DNA of 64,000 nt from Archaeoglobi archaeon JdFR-42 (GTDB lineage: Archaea > Halobacteriota > Archaeoglobi > Archaeoglobales > JdFR-42): positions 116,930 through 180,929 of the forward strand of contig MTND01000027.1 of assembly GCA_002010305.1 (NCBI GenBank). The letters run 5' to 3'. Below are positions 29,743 through 39,235 of the stretch, one piece after another. The notes beneath the pieces are model-generated. The model worked only from the letters and a program-made list of their open reading frames with translations. It searched no databases and was not told the DNA's origin. Every line of letters begins with the position of its first letter. Position 1 is the first letter of the stretch. Position numbers and translations under genes: made by a program.

Positions 29743-30388
29743 AGGTCTTTCTAGAGAGTCTACGGATATACAGACCAGAAAAGGATTTCTTGGAGGGTTG
29801 TCGGGGACACTAGTGTCCTCAATTTGCTGCATTATTCCTCTGATATTACTAATTATAGGAGTTGGTGTGACTGCCGGTCTGGCGATATCTCAATACAGGC
29901 CTTATTTTATTCTGGCTGGGACAGTTTTTATAGGGGCATATATATTTCTGCATATCAGACAAAAAGCTGTCCGGTGTTCATGTGGATATAAAGAAATGAT
30001 CAAGAGAGAAGAAAAGTTTATATCAGCTACTCTCCTAACATTTATAACAGGGCTTCTAATAATAAACTTTCTGGTGATCCCTTTTATTACTGGAATTGTT
30101 GTAACTAGGGAGTCTTTTTCCATCGCTGATGGAGTGTATCAAAACTCTACTTCAGAAAATCTAAGAGCAGTTAGACTTTCCATCGATGGTATGAGTTGTG
30201 AAAGCTGTGCCGGTATTATCAAAGACAAGCTTATGAAAGAAGACGGGATAATCAGGGTAGACATAAGTTATAAGGAAAAAGGAGGCATTGTGATTTTTGA
30301 CCCGGCATATACATCTGTAGACAGGATTGTAGAAGCAATTAAACCATACAGGGCAACAGTAATCTCTGAATGGGAGGTAACACCGTGA
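29732..30388 (+). CDS. Mercuric transport protein MerT fused to HMA (MerP-like) domain
   Basis: 'SSICCIIPLILL' paired Cys in TM1, 'VRCSCGYKE' loop, C-terminal HMA 'IDGMSCESCAGIIKDKL'. Confidence 0.85.
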   Translation: MNSKGLSRESTDIQTRKGFLGGLSGTLVSSICCIIPLILLIIGVGVTAGLAISQYRPYFILAGTVFIGAYIFLHIRQKAVRCSCGYKEMIKREEKFISATLLTFITGLLIINFLVIPFITGIVVTRESFSIADGVYQNSTSENLRAVRLSIDGMSCESCAGIIKDKLMKEDGIIRVDISYKEKGGIVIFDPAYTSVDRIVEAIKPYRATVISEWEVTP

Positions 30389-30858
30389 ACTGTGAATGTG
30401 GGATGAATGGATTGAAAGTAAAAAAGATTACAGTTGGGAGTCATGTAAATCCTGAATACTGGCACTTAATTGATGACGATTTTTATGCATGTCAGAATCC
30501 AGAATGCGACATAGTATATTTCAACAAACTGGCTAAATTCACCCTAAATCAGGTGAAAACAAGGGTATTTTTTAAAGCAACTGGATCTTCAAGGCCTCTT
30601 TGCTACTGCAAACAGGTTACAGAAGAAGATGTTCTAAAAACCATTGAGGAAGGTGCCAGATCTGTCGAAGAAGTGGAAAAAGTAACGGAACTAGGAGACG
30701 GAAAATTCTGTGTGGTTACCAATCCACTAGGTAGATGCTGCAAAGAGTACTACACTAAATTTATTAACAAACATCTATCAATTAAAGAGAGATCGATTAA
30801 GAAAAAACTAGAAATGGCTGAAGAAGAAGAGAAAAGGGTTGATTCATGTTGTACCTGA
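30385..30858 (+). CDS. CopZ N-terminal-like Zn/[2Fe-2S] protein in mer operon
   Basis: 'PLCYCKQVTEEDVLKTIEEGARSVEEV...GRCCKEYYTKFI'. GTG start with upstream GGAGGT and 4-nt GTGA overlap preferred over the ATG at 30370. Confidence 0.8.
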   Translation: MNCECGMNGLKVKKITVGSHVNPEYWHLIDDDFYACQNPECDIVYFNKLAKFTLNQVKTRVFFKATGSSRPLCYCKQVTEEDVLKTIEEGARSVEEVEKVTELGDGKFCVVTNPLGRCCKEYYTKFINKHLSIKERSIKKKLEMAEEEEKRVDSCCT

Positions 30859-30861
30859 TAG

Positions 30862-32268
30862 GTGAGCTTCATGAAATATGATTTTGTGATATTGGGTGGT
30901 GGGGCCGCAGGTTTTTCTGCTGCAGTGAAGGCAGAAGAGTTTGGAGTAAAAACATTGATGGTTAATCAGGGCCCTATAGGTGGAACATGTGTCAATGTGG
31001 GCTGTGTCCCCTCCAAGTATCTCTTAACAGGCCTTGAATTACGATGGAGAGCACTGAATCACCATTATGATGGTATCGAACTGAGAGAAGAAGAGTTCAG
31101 CTTCAAAAGACTGGCTGAAGGTAAAAACCGTCTTGTAGAGAGACTGAGAAAGGAAAAATATAGAGATGCTATTGACTCCATGGATCATGTGGAATATGTT
31201 GAGGGGAAAGGTGTTATCAGGCCAGATGGCAGGTTAAAAGTAAACGGAGACACCATCGAGATCAGAAAACTTCTTATAGCAACTGGAGCGAGAGCTCGCA
31301 TTCTTCCGGTAAAAGGTATCGAGTCTATAAAGGATAGAGTCCTAACAAACGTTGAGGCGCTTAGCCTGAAGGAAAAGCCTGAAAGTATCATAATCATGGG
31401 AGGGAGAACACAAGGGCTGGAGTTTGCCCAGATTTTCTCAAGAGCAGGCAGTGAGGTTACTCTCCTCCAGAGGAGCAGTAGAATAATGCCTAAAGCAGAG
31501 CCTGAGCTATCTGAGAGTCTTAGAAAAATACTCTCAGAAGAAGGTATCAGAATTTTCACGGGCGTTAACCTGAAAAAAGTGGAAAAAGCCAATAATGGAA
31601 TACGAGTAAGGTCAGTAATCAACAATACTGAAAGAGAGTTTGAGTCAGAATATATCCTTTTTGCCACTGGCAGGAAGCCCAATACTGATGGAATTGGTCT
31701 TGAACATACCGATGTCCAGCTTAATGATAGTGGGTTTATAATGACCGACAAAACAATGAAGGCGAGTAATAAAATATATGCGGCTGGAGATGTGACTGGA
31801 GAACCCATGCTAGAGACTGTGGCAGCAAAAGAAGGTTCGATAGCGGCCATCAATGCCCTCACTGAGAAAGAGATCTTAATGGATTACTCTACAGTTCCGA
31901 AAGTTGTGTTCACAGAACCTCAGCTTGCTAGTGTTGGAATGACAGATGAAGAGGCAATACAAAAGTATACATGTGCCTGCAAGACTGTTAGCTTTACTTC
32001 TGTTCCAAAAGCCCTCATTACTGGAGACGAAAAAGGATTGATCAAGATGGTGGTTGATAGAGATACTTGGCAAATACTTGGTATTCATATCTTGTCAGGA
32101 AAAGCTGCAGAAATAATCCACGAGGCAACTATGATTGTAAAGAATAAGATGACAGTAGACCAGGTGATAGATACCGTTCATGTATTCCCCACAATGAGCG
32201 AAGCAATAAAACTCGTTGCTCTATCTTTCAGGAAGGATATTGGCAAATTACCCTGTTGTGCTGAGTAA
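30862..32268 (+). CDS. merA: Mercuric reductase-type pyridine nucleotide-disulfide oxidoreductase
   Basis: 'GGTCVNVGCVPSKYLLTGLELRWRA', C-terminal 'HVFPTMSEAIKLVALSFRKDIGKLPCCAE' (vicinal Cys); ATG at 30871 after GGTGAG is an alternative start. Confidence 0.9.
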   Translation: MSFMKYDFVILGGGAAGFSAAVKAEEFGVKTLMVNQGPIGGTCVNVGCVPSKYLLTGLELRWRALNHHYDGIELREEEFSFKRLAEGKNRLVERLRKEKYRDAIDSMDHVEYVEGKGVIRPDGRLKVNGDTIEIRKLLIATGARARILPVKGIESIKDRVLTNVEALSLKEKPESIIIMGGRTQGLEFAQIFSRAGSEVTLLQRSSRIMPKAEPELSESLRKILSEEGIRIFTGVNLKKVEKANNGIRVRSVINNTEREFESEYILFATGRKPNTDGIGLEHTDVQLNDSGFIMTDKTMKASNKIYAAGDVTGEPMLETVAAKEGSIAAINALTEKEILMDYSTVPKVVFTEPQLASVGMTDEEAIQKYTCACKTVSFTSVPKALITGDEKGLIKMVVDRDTWQILGIHILSGKAAEIIHEATMIVKNKMTVDQVIDTVHVFPTMSEAIKLVALSFRKDIGKLPCCAE

Positions 32269-32425
32269 TCTTCTAAAAGGCATGATATATCCTGGAGAGT
32301 GAGTGTGCAGTGTTCTATTAGAAATCGTAGGATATCATGAACGAGCTAATAAATATTATACCTTTAAAGTGTTATGAGTTCTTTTTCCATAAATTAAAAA
32401 GAGAAATGTCTTTAGGGAGCGAGAC

Positions 32426-32830
32426 TCATGGTCTGGTAACCACATACAGTAGCTTACCATCCATTTCCTTCGGGACAACTCTGAGATCCATACCTATCTC
32501 AAGATCCTCCTCTGAGAGACCTTCGGTGAAAGTCATCAACCTTCCACCTTCCTTCATGTCCACCACTGCAAGGGTATAAGGAGCAAAGTCATCAAAGCCA
32601 GCCGGAGCAGCGTGAATAGTAGTGAAGGTATGAAGTGTACACTCGCCACTCAATTCAACCCATTCCATCTCATCACTCAGGCAATCCACACAATCTGCCT
32701 TGGGTGGAACATAAAGAGTTCCGCATTTCTTGCATTTAGTCCCGGTAAGCTTTCCCTCTTCTAGACACTCTACAAATCTCGCAACTTTCGAGTTGGGGAC
32801 GTAACTAATTTTTCCGAATTTGTCGAACAT
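32426..32830 (-). CDS. DUF35 OB-fold acyl-CoA-binding/thiolase-partner protein
   Basis: 'KLTGTKCKKCGTLYVPPKADCVDCLSDEMEWVELSGECTLHTFT'. Confidence 0.92.
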   Translation of the reverse strand: MFDKFGKISYVPNSKVARFVECLEEGKLTGTKCKKCGTLYVPPKADCVDCLSDEMEWVELSGECTLHTFTTIHAAPAGFDDFAPYTLAVVDMKEGGRLMTFTEGLSEEDLEIGMDLRVVPKEMDGKLLYVVTRP

Positions 32831-32835
32831 CTACA

Positions 32836-33984
32836 TCACCTCTTGAATATCTGCACAAAACAGTATTGGCCTATGCCACCCACATTATGAGTAAGCCCGA
32901 CTTCCGCTCCATCTACTTGGCGTTTTCCAGCTTCTCCTCTCAGCTGCTTAACGATCTCAGTGGTCATAGAAACTCCTGTGGCTCCTACCGGATGACCTTT
33001 GGCTTTGAGTCCCCCATCCACATTTACTGCTACTTTTCCACCTATGTAAGTTTGTTCCTCTTCAATCAACTTTCCACCTTCACCAATATCACAGAAACCA
33101 AGGTTCTCATAGGCCATGATCTCTGCTATGGTGAAGCAATCGTGAACATCGGCGACATCTACGTCATCAGGACCGACTCCAGCCATCTTGTATGCTTCTT
33201 TAGCAGCAACAATAGCGCTTGGTACTCTATCCACGTATTCCCGCCTTATCACAGAAATTGGAGCTGATGCAGAGGCTATTCCTTCAATCCAGACTGGAGT
33301 GTCTGATATCTTCTTGGCGAGATCTTCTTTCGCTAAAATTACCGTAGCTGAGCCATCTGAATTGGCACAACAGTCAAACAGTTTCAATGGTGATGCAACA
33401 GGTCTGGCTGATAATGCCTTTTCAAGGGTTATTTCCTTCTGGAACATGGCCTTCGGATTCATGGCTCCGTATTTATGAGCTTTAACGGCTACCATGGCAA
33501 GCTGCTCTTCTGTCGTTCCATACATATGCATGTGTCTTCGAGCAAAAAGGGCATAATAGCCTGGGAAGGTTATTCCAAATCCACTCTCCCACTGGACATC
33601 TCCTACTCTGCCCATCAACGCAAGAATTTCAGGAGTAGATAGCTCCAGCATCTTCTGAATCCCAACAACAGCGACAATATCATGAAGACCTGACTTAATC
33701 AATGAATATGCAGTTCGTATGGCTGCTGAACCAGACCCACAGGCAGCTTCAGTTAAATAGGTTGGCTGAGCATTAACTCCCAAATACTCTGCAATTACTC
33801 CTGGTATAGATCTTTGCTTGTGATATTCTGGAGAAGAACCAATGACGGTTGCGTTGATATCTTTCTGAGTTAGTTGAGCATCCAACAGAGCTTCTTTAAA
33901 GCTTTCAAAAGCCAGTTCTTGGACTGTACAATCATCTCTTTTACCAAATTTACTATGGCCTATCCCTACAATTCCAACTTTCAC
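32836..33984 (-). CDS. Thiolase (archaeal/SCP-x type acetyl-CoA acetyltransferase)
   Basis: 'LTEAACGSGSAAIRTAYSLIKSG', 'NVDGGLKAKGHPVGATG'. Confidence 0.93.
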   Translation of the reverse strand: MKVGIVGIGHSKFGKRDDCTVQELAFESFKEALLDAQLTQKDINATVIGSSPEYHKQRSIPGVIAEYLGVNAQPTYLTEAACGSGSAAIRTAYSLIKSGLHDIVAVVGIQKMLELSTPEILALMGRVGDVQWESGFGITFPGYYALFARRHMHMYGTTEEQLAMVAVKAHKYGAMNPKAMFQKEITLEKALSARPVASPLKLFDCCANSDGSATVILAKEDLAKKISDTPVWIEGIASASAPISVIRREYVDRVPSAIVAAKEAYKMAGVGPDDVDVADVHDCFTIAEIMAYENLGFCDIGEGGKLIEEEQTYIGGKVAVNVDGGLKAKGHPVGATGVSMTTEIVKQLRGEAGKRQVDGAEVGLTHNVGGIGQYCFVQIFKR

Positions 33985-34013
33985 TTCATCACCTCGTTAA
34001 CTTTGGATTAACT

Positions 34014-34763
34014 TTAGATATACTGTCCCCCATCGACCTTAATTACTTCGCCAGTAATATGCCTAGCTCTCTCAGAAGCAAGGAACACCACAACCCATGC
34101 AACTTCTTCTGGAGCTCCTGCTCTTCCAAGAACAATCTCATTCAGGGCCTGCTGTTTTACTTCCTCTGGTACAGTTTCATACATCTCAGTCATTATCATA
34201 CCCGGTGCAACAGCATTTACATTGACATTGTATCTACCAAGTTCCCTCGCAACAGCTTTGGTTAACCCGATAATCCCTGCTTTTGCTGCAGAGTAATTAG
34301 ACTGGCCGAATTTACCCCTCAAACCATTAATTGAGGTAAGATTGATAATCTTTCCTGATTTCTGTTCTTTAAACAGGGGTGCACATGCTCGGATATAGTT
34401 AAAATACCCTTTCAGGTTGATGTTTATTACAGTATCCCACTGTTCTTCAGACATCTTCCATACAACCCCATCCCAGTTGACCCCTGCATTGTTAACCAGA
34501 ATATCAACTCTTCCAAATTCATCTAGAACTTTCTTCACCATGTCCTGTGCATCCTGAAAATTGGAGGTATCGGCTCTAATCGGCAAACATCTCCTTCCAA
34601 GCCCTTCAATAGTCTCTTTGACTTGCTGAGCTTGCTCTACGCTTTTCCTGTAATTGATTGCAACATCAACCCCTTCTCTGGCAAGCTCAATAGCAATTGT
34701 GGCCCCGATACCTCTACTACCCCCTGTCACAATGGCAACTTTGTCTTTTAATTCCAGATCCAT
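34014..34763 (-). CDS. SDR oxidoreductase (FabG/PhaB-like)
   Basis: 'VAIVTGGSRGIGATIA', 'NNAGVN', 'YSAAKAGIIGLTKAVARELG'. Confidence 0.92.
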   Translation of the reverse strand: MDLELKDKVAIVTGGSRGIGATIAIELAREGVDVAINYRKSVEQAQQVKETIEGLGRRCLPIRADTSNFQDAQDMVKKVLDEFGRVDILVNNAGVNWDGVVWKMSEEQWDTVININLKGYFNYIRACAPLFKEQKSGKIINLTSINGLRGKFGQSNYSAAKAGIIGLTKAVARELGRYNVNVNAVAPGMIMTEMYETVPEEVKQQALNEIVLGRAGAPEEVAWVVVFLASERARHITGEVIKVDGGQYI

Positions 34764-35009
34764 TCCACCACCTCAACAGTAATAATGTTCCATCATATTT
34801 ATGATTAATGTTTTTACCTTCAAATATTTCGTGTTCTGTAATATTACATTTAAATGCTTGGTTGACAATTTATGGTATTATTGTATATTAATCGTTAAGT
34901 AGACAGAATAAAAGAATTTCAAAAACTCGAAAAAATGACTTCATATAGACGTCATTGATATTTTTTGAAGGGATTAATGCGAAAGATTTAACTCATTTTA
35001 TGAATCTGT

Positions 35010-36269
35010 ATGAATGAAACTCCCGAGAGGATAACTATGAGCTCAAAGGTATTGATGATAATTCTGGATGGAATAGCAGACAGACCTATTGACAATAAAA
35101 CGCCCCTCCTTGTAGCAAAAACCCCCAACCTAGATTCTCTTGCGATGAGGGGTATAAACGGGATAATGGATCCTATATCCCCTGGAATCAGAGCTGGATC
35201 TGATGTAGGACATCTTGCATTGCTGGGCTATGATCCGTATAAATACTATACCGGGAGGGGCCCTATAGAGGCCGCTGGGACAGGGATTAACATTAAAGAA
35301 GGGGATATCGCCTTCAGAGCAAACTTTGCTACAGTAGAGGAAAAAGATGGTTCTTTTTTTGAAAAAAAAGTTATCGATCGAAGAGCAGGAAGATTTTCAC
35401 AGACAGATGAGCTGGTTGAGGCAGTCATGGATGAGCTCTCATTAGATACTGAATTTATTTTAAAGAGAGGAAGTGGTCATCGAGCAGCCCTGATTCTAAG
35501 AGGAGAAGATCTTTCAGACAAAATCTCAGATGTAGATCCAAAAAAGGAGGGCAAACCTCCAAAAAAAGCTATCCCATTAGTTTCCGAAGAGGCAGCTATT
35601 AACACTGCTCGTCTTGTCAACAAATTTTCTGAAGGGTCTCATGACATTCTCAGGAAACACTCTCTAAATAAGGCTCTATATGAAAAAGGTAGATTGCCCG
35701 CCAATGCTCTCCTTTTGAGGGGTCCTGGCAAAGTACCTCGCATCGAATCTTTCAAAGAAAAATATGGACTTTCTTTAGGAGTAGTCACAGGAACAAGCCT
35801 TATCAAAGGAATTGGTAAGATGCTCGGTGGGATTGTTATAGATGTGGAGGGTGCGACTGGCAGTCCAGACACCAATATTGAAGGAAAAATTAAAGCTGCA
35901 CTGGACGCCATAAAGAGGTTCGATGTTGTCATCTTACACATAAAGGCGTTTGATGAACTGGCTCATGATGGTGACTTTCAGGGAAAAGTTAGATTTATAG
36001 AGAAAGTTGATAAGGCATTGACCCCGATCCTCTCATTGAATAACTGCTGTATAGTTGTGACAGCCGACCATTCTACACCCATCTCAGTGAGAAATCACTC
36101 TGGAGATCCTGTACCTGTAACCCTTGTCGATGAAAACGTAAGAAGGGATCGGATTGACTCTTTTGATGAATTTTCTGCCCCTTCTGGAGGCTTGTGTAGG
36201 ATTCGTGGGCTGGACTTGATGCCAATAATTATGGATCTTATAGGAGTTGCTGAGAAATATGGTGCATGA
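35010..36269 (+). CDS. apgM: 2,3-bisphosphoglycerate-independent phosphoglycerate mutase, archaeal type
   Basis: 'MIILDGIADRPIDNKTPLLVAKTPNLDSLA', 'GSDVGHLALLGYDPYKYYTGRGPIEAAGTGI'. Confidence 0.95.
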   Translation: MNETPERITMSSKVLMIILDGIADRPIDNKTPLLVAKTPNLDSLAMRGINGIMDPISPGIRAGSDVGHLALLGYDPYKYYTGRGPIEAAGTGINIKEGDIAFRANFATVEEKDGSFFEKKVIDRRAGRFSQTDELVEAVMDELSLDTEFILKRGSGHRAALILRGEDLSDKISDVDPKKEGKPPKKAIPLVSEEAAINTARLVNKFSEGSHDILRKHSLNKALYEKGRLPANALLLRGPGKVPRIESFKEKYGLSLGVVTGTSLIKGIGKMLGGIVIDVEGATGSPDTNIEGKIKAALDAIKRFDVVILHIKAFDELAHDGDFQGKVRFIEKVDKALTPILSLNNCCIVVTADHSTPISVRNHSGDPVPVTLVDENVRRDRIDSFDEFSAPSGGLCRIRGLDLMPIIMDLIGVAEKYGA

Positions 36270-37152
36270 GGTCGACATCCCTGAAATTCTTGATACACTG
36301 AGAATTCCATCAGGAACTAGATTTGATGAAAACAATATAATCACCGATACTGATGTAATTGTAGGCAGTAATTGTCATCTCGAGCTAGGGATAGTTGGAA
36401 AAAAAGTATTCGTTGGAGAGAAGACTCGAATTAACAGAGATATATCAGGAAAAGAGGTCCGGGTGGATGACTGGTGTGAAATTACTGGAGATGTATATTC
36501 CGAGGGAGATGCCTATATTGGAGAATTCGTTACTATTAAGGGGAAACTCGTAGTGTATGGAGATCTCGAGGTAGGGAGTAATGTCAAGATTCAGAAAGGC
36601 TTTGAGGCAAAGGGATGGATCGTAATAAAAAACCCCATTCCACTGATTGTGTTTATATTTCTATACATAATGGAACTCTTCAGAACTGGTAGAATAGAGG
36701 AAATCGAAGAACTCCTAGATGAATTTGAAGATGTAAGTGACCCGATGATCATTCCCAGCTCTGCTAAAATAACTCTGAGTGAAATAAAAGTTCCAAAAGA
36801 GGCGATATTTGAGAATGGATGCAGAGTACACGGCAATCTCAGAGGAGAGAAGGTCTTGATAAAAGGTGATTGTGAGTTCTTTGGAAGTGTTAGAGCTTCA
36901 GACCATATTGAAATCGAGGATTCCTTGATCCATGGAGATGTAGAGGGAAAGGATATTTGGATTAAGGGACGAAGTATTATTAAGGGAGATGTACGGGGAA
37001 GAAAAATTTTTGTTGAAAAGGATGTAAGGATCGAAGGAAATATTATAGGTAAAGAAGGTGTTAAAATCATAAGAAGGGAAAAACCAGAAGGTGTAACAAA
37101 TGATGGAATGGGACTGGAGGACATTCCGGGAGCGTTTCCCCCATCTGGCTGA
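36259..37152 (+). CDS. Polymer-forming/bactofilin-like beta-solenoid protein with central TM segment
   Basis: Short G-rich repeats 'KEVRVDDWCEITGDVYSEGDAYIGEFVTIKGKLVVYGDLEVGS...', TM 'PIPLIVFIFLYIMELF', second solenoid half. Confidence 0.7.
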   Translation: MVHEVDIPEILDTLRIPSGTRFDENNIITDTDVIVGSNCHLELGIVGKKVFVGEKTRINRDISGKEVRVDDWCEITGDVYSEGDAYIGEFVTIKGKLVVYGDLEVGSNVKIQKGFEAKGWIVIKNPIPLIVFIFLYIMELFRTGRIEEIEELLDEFEDVSDPMIIPSSAKITLSEIKVPKEAIFENGCRVHGNLRGEKVLIKGDCEFFGSVRASDHIEIEDSLIHGDVEGKDIWIKGRSIIKGDVRGRKIFVEKDVRIEGNIIGKEGVKIIRREKPEGVTNDGMGLEDIPGAFPPSG

Positions 37153-37387
37153 AGAAATTTCTCAGAACAGCCATATACCCAGTATAATGGATCATTTTGA
37201 GCGATGCTCAGGGGTTGAAGAAGCTCTCGAGCTAATTGAGTTCTTTTACAGACATGGAGAGATCAGTAAGAGCTTCGCTGAGTCTCTGAAAAAAAACATG
37301 GATGCACTATCTCGGCTTTTTAATACGAGGAAACCGGGAGAATACACGAAAAGAGGAATTTTAAAGAAATCTGAGGATTTTCGATGA
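37100..37387 (+). CDS. Small conserved-looking hypothetical protein
   Basis: 95-aa ORF overlapping both neighbours. Confidence 0.5.
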   Translation: MMEWDWRTFRERFPHLAEEISQNSHIPSIMDHFERCSGVEEALELIEFFYRHGEISKSFAESLKKNMDALSRLFNTRKPGEYTKRGILKKSEDFR

Positions 37388-38550
37388 TAACCATTGGTCT
37401 AGCAGGTAAACCCAATTCTGGAAAATCCACTTTTTTTAAGGCTGCAACTCTTGCGGATGTGGCCATAGCAAATTATCCTTTCACTACTATAGAACCTAAT
37501 GTGGGTATTGCCCATGTGAAGACAGAATGTGTATGTAGACAACTTGATGTTGAATGCGAAAGATGTATAGAGGGGTGGAGATTCATACCAGTTGAATTAA
37601 TCGATGTGGCTGGACTTGTTCCAGACGCCCACAAAGGTCGTGGTCTTGGAAACGAATTTCTTGATACTCTGAGACAGGCTGAGGCCATCATTCATGTGGT
37701 TGATGCATCTGGCTCAACTGATCCAGATGGAAATGAGGTGGGGATCGGTACTCATGATCCTCTGAATGATATCGAATTTTTGAAAAAAGAGCTCACAATG
37801 TGGATATATGGCTTGCTAAAAAAACACTGGGAGAGAATAACCAGAAGGATCCAGCTAGAAAAGGCTTTACCCCATAGACTTATCTCTGAACAACTGTTAG
37901 GTGCCGGAATTTCAGAATATCATGCAAAATCTGCCCTAATGGCCATACATAAGGACATATCAAAGTATACTGACGAAGATCTCCGTGAACTCTCTCAAGT
38001 TCTGATGGAGACCAGTAGAAAGATTGTGGTGGCTGCAAATAAGGCAGACATAGCTCCCAGAGATAACATCAATAGGCTTCTAGATCTTGGAGACCACGTA
38101 GTTGCTACATCCGGAGTCTTTGAATATGCTCTAAGAATGGCTGCAAAAAATGGGTTTATATCATATATCCCAGGAGAGAAAGATTTTAAAATACTTAAAA
38201 AACTGAATGATAGGCAAGCTGAAGTTCTTGACAAAATAAAAATATTTCTTGATGAATTTGGCTCTACAGGAGTTCAGAAAGTTATCAATAAAGTAGTTTT
38301 CGAAGAACTGAGTTATATAGTTGTATATCCAGTAGAAGACGAAAATAAATACACAGATTCAAATGGTCAAGTCCTCCCAGATGCATTTCTGCTGAAAGAG
38401 GGGGCAACTCCCAGAGACCTAGCAGCTAAAGTTCATACAGATCTGGAAAAACATTTTTTGTATGCTGTAGATGCAAAAACCAGGATGAGAGTATCAGAGG
38501 ACTATCACCTCCAGCATAATGATGTAATAAAAATAGTGGCTACCGTCTGA
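37384..38550 (+). CDS. YchF/Obg-related GTPase (archaeal redox-regulated ATPase type)
   Basis: 'ITIGLAGKPNSGKSTFFKAATLADVAIANYPFTTIEPNVG', C-terminal TGS domain. Confidence 0.93.
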   Translation: MITIGLAGKPNSGKSTFFKAATLADVAIANYPFTTIEPNVGIAHVKTECVCRQLDVECERCIEGWRFIPVELIDVAGLVPDAHKGRGLGNEFLDTLRQAEAIIHVVDASGSTDPDGNEVGIGTHDPLNDIEFLKKELTMWIYGLLKKHWERITRRIQLEKALPHRLISEQLLGAGISEYHAKSALMAIHKDISKYTDEDLRELSQVLMETSRKIVVAANKADIAPRDNINRLLDLGDHVVATSGVFEYALRMAAKNGFISYIPGEKDFKILKKLNDRQAEVLDKIKIFLDEFGSTGVQKVINKVVFEELSYIVVYPVEDENKYTDSNGQVLPDAFLLKEGATPRDLAAKVHTDLEKHFLYAVDAKTRMRVSEDYHLQHNDVIKIVATV

Positions 38551-38626
38551 ATGTATATCCGTTTCACGTCTATCTACTTCTACGCTAATCGCAATCCTTT
38601 CATATGATGGTCGAAGACGTCAAACT

Positions 38627-39187
38627 ATGAGTTTAGAAGAATACATAAATGATCCAGAATTGGAAGAAGTAGTGAATTTTCACGGTCATTTATGCTTTGG
38701 ACTGGCTCTAGGCTTCAAAGTTGCTCATATTGCCAGAGAGGAGTTTCCAAGACCTGAAGACGAAGAGATCGTATGTATTGTGGAAAACAATTCTTGTGCT
38801 GTAGACGCAATTCAGTATATTATGGGTTGCACATTTGGAAAAGGGAATCTGGTTTTCAGAGATTACGGCAAACACGCTTACACCTTTATCAACCGGGTCA
38901 ACAAACAAGCTATCAGAATATCACTGGCAGGTGATATATCCAAGAAACTGAATGGGCTGAAAAAGAATGAAGTTATAGAGTACATCCTAAATAATCCCAA
39001 AGTGTTCCTTAAAATAGAAAGGTTCAAAGATTTTTCTGACATCCCTCCTGAAGCAAGAATTCATACTTCAGTGGAGTGTGAGGAATGCAGAGAACCAGTG
39101 ATGGAAACACGAGCACGGGTACTTGAAGGGAGAATCCTATGCATACCATGTTTTAACAGACTCCTTAATACCCTTTTGAAAAAATAG
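38627..39187 (+). CDS. FmdE family protein with C-terminal zinc ribbon
   Basis: 'VVNFHGHLCFGLALGFKVA', 'NNSCAVDAIQYIMGCTFGKGNL', C-terminal CEEC...CIPC. Confidence 0.88.
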   Translation: MSLEEYINDPELEEVVNFHGHLCFGLALGFKVAHIAREEFPRPEDEEIVCIVENNSCAVDAIQYIMGCTFGKGNLVFRDYGKHAYTFINRVNKQAIRISLAGDISKKLNGLKKNEVIEYILNNPKVFLKIERFKDFSDIPPEARIHTSVECEECREPVMETRARVLEGRILCIPCFNRLLNTLLKK

Positions 39188-39235
39188 AGAAAAGGTATTA
39201 TTATATTGAGTCCGACGCCATAGCTGGTGTCGGTT

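Noticed and set aside
31185-31862. 225-aa antisense ORF in merA
   Set aside because: MerA frame has unmistakable motifs; antisense ORF is a compositional by-product
34930-34975. AATGAC...GTCATT dyad upstream of apgM
   Set aside because: Only 6 bp in an AT-rich context; not convincing as a specific operator
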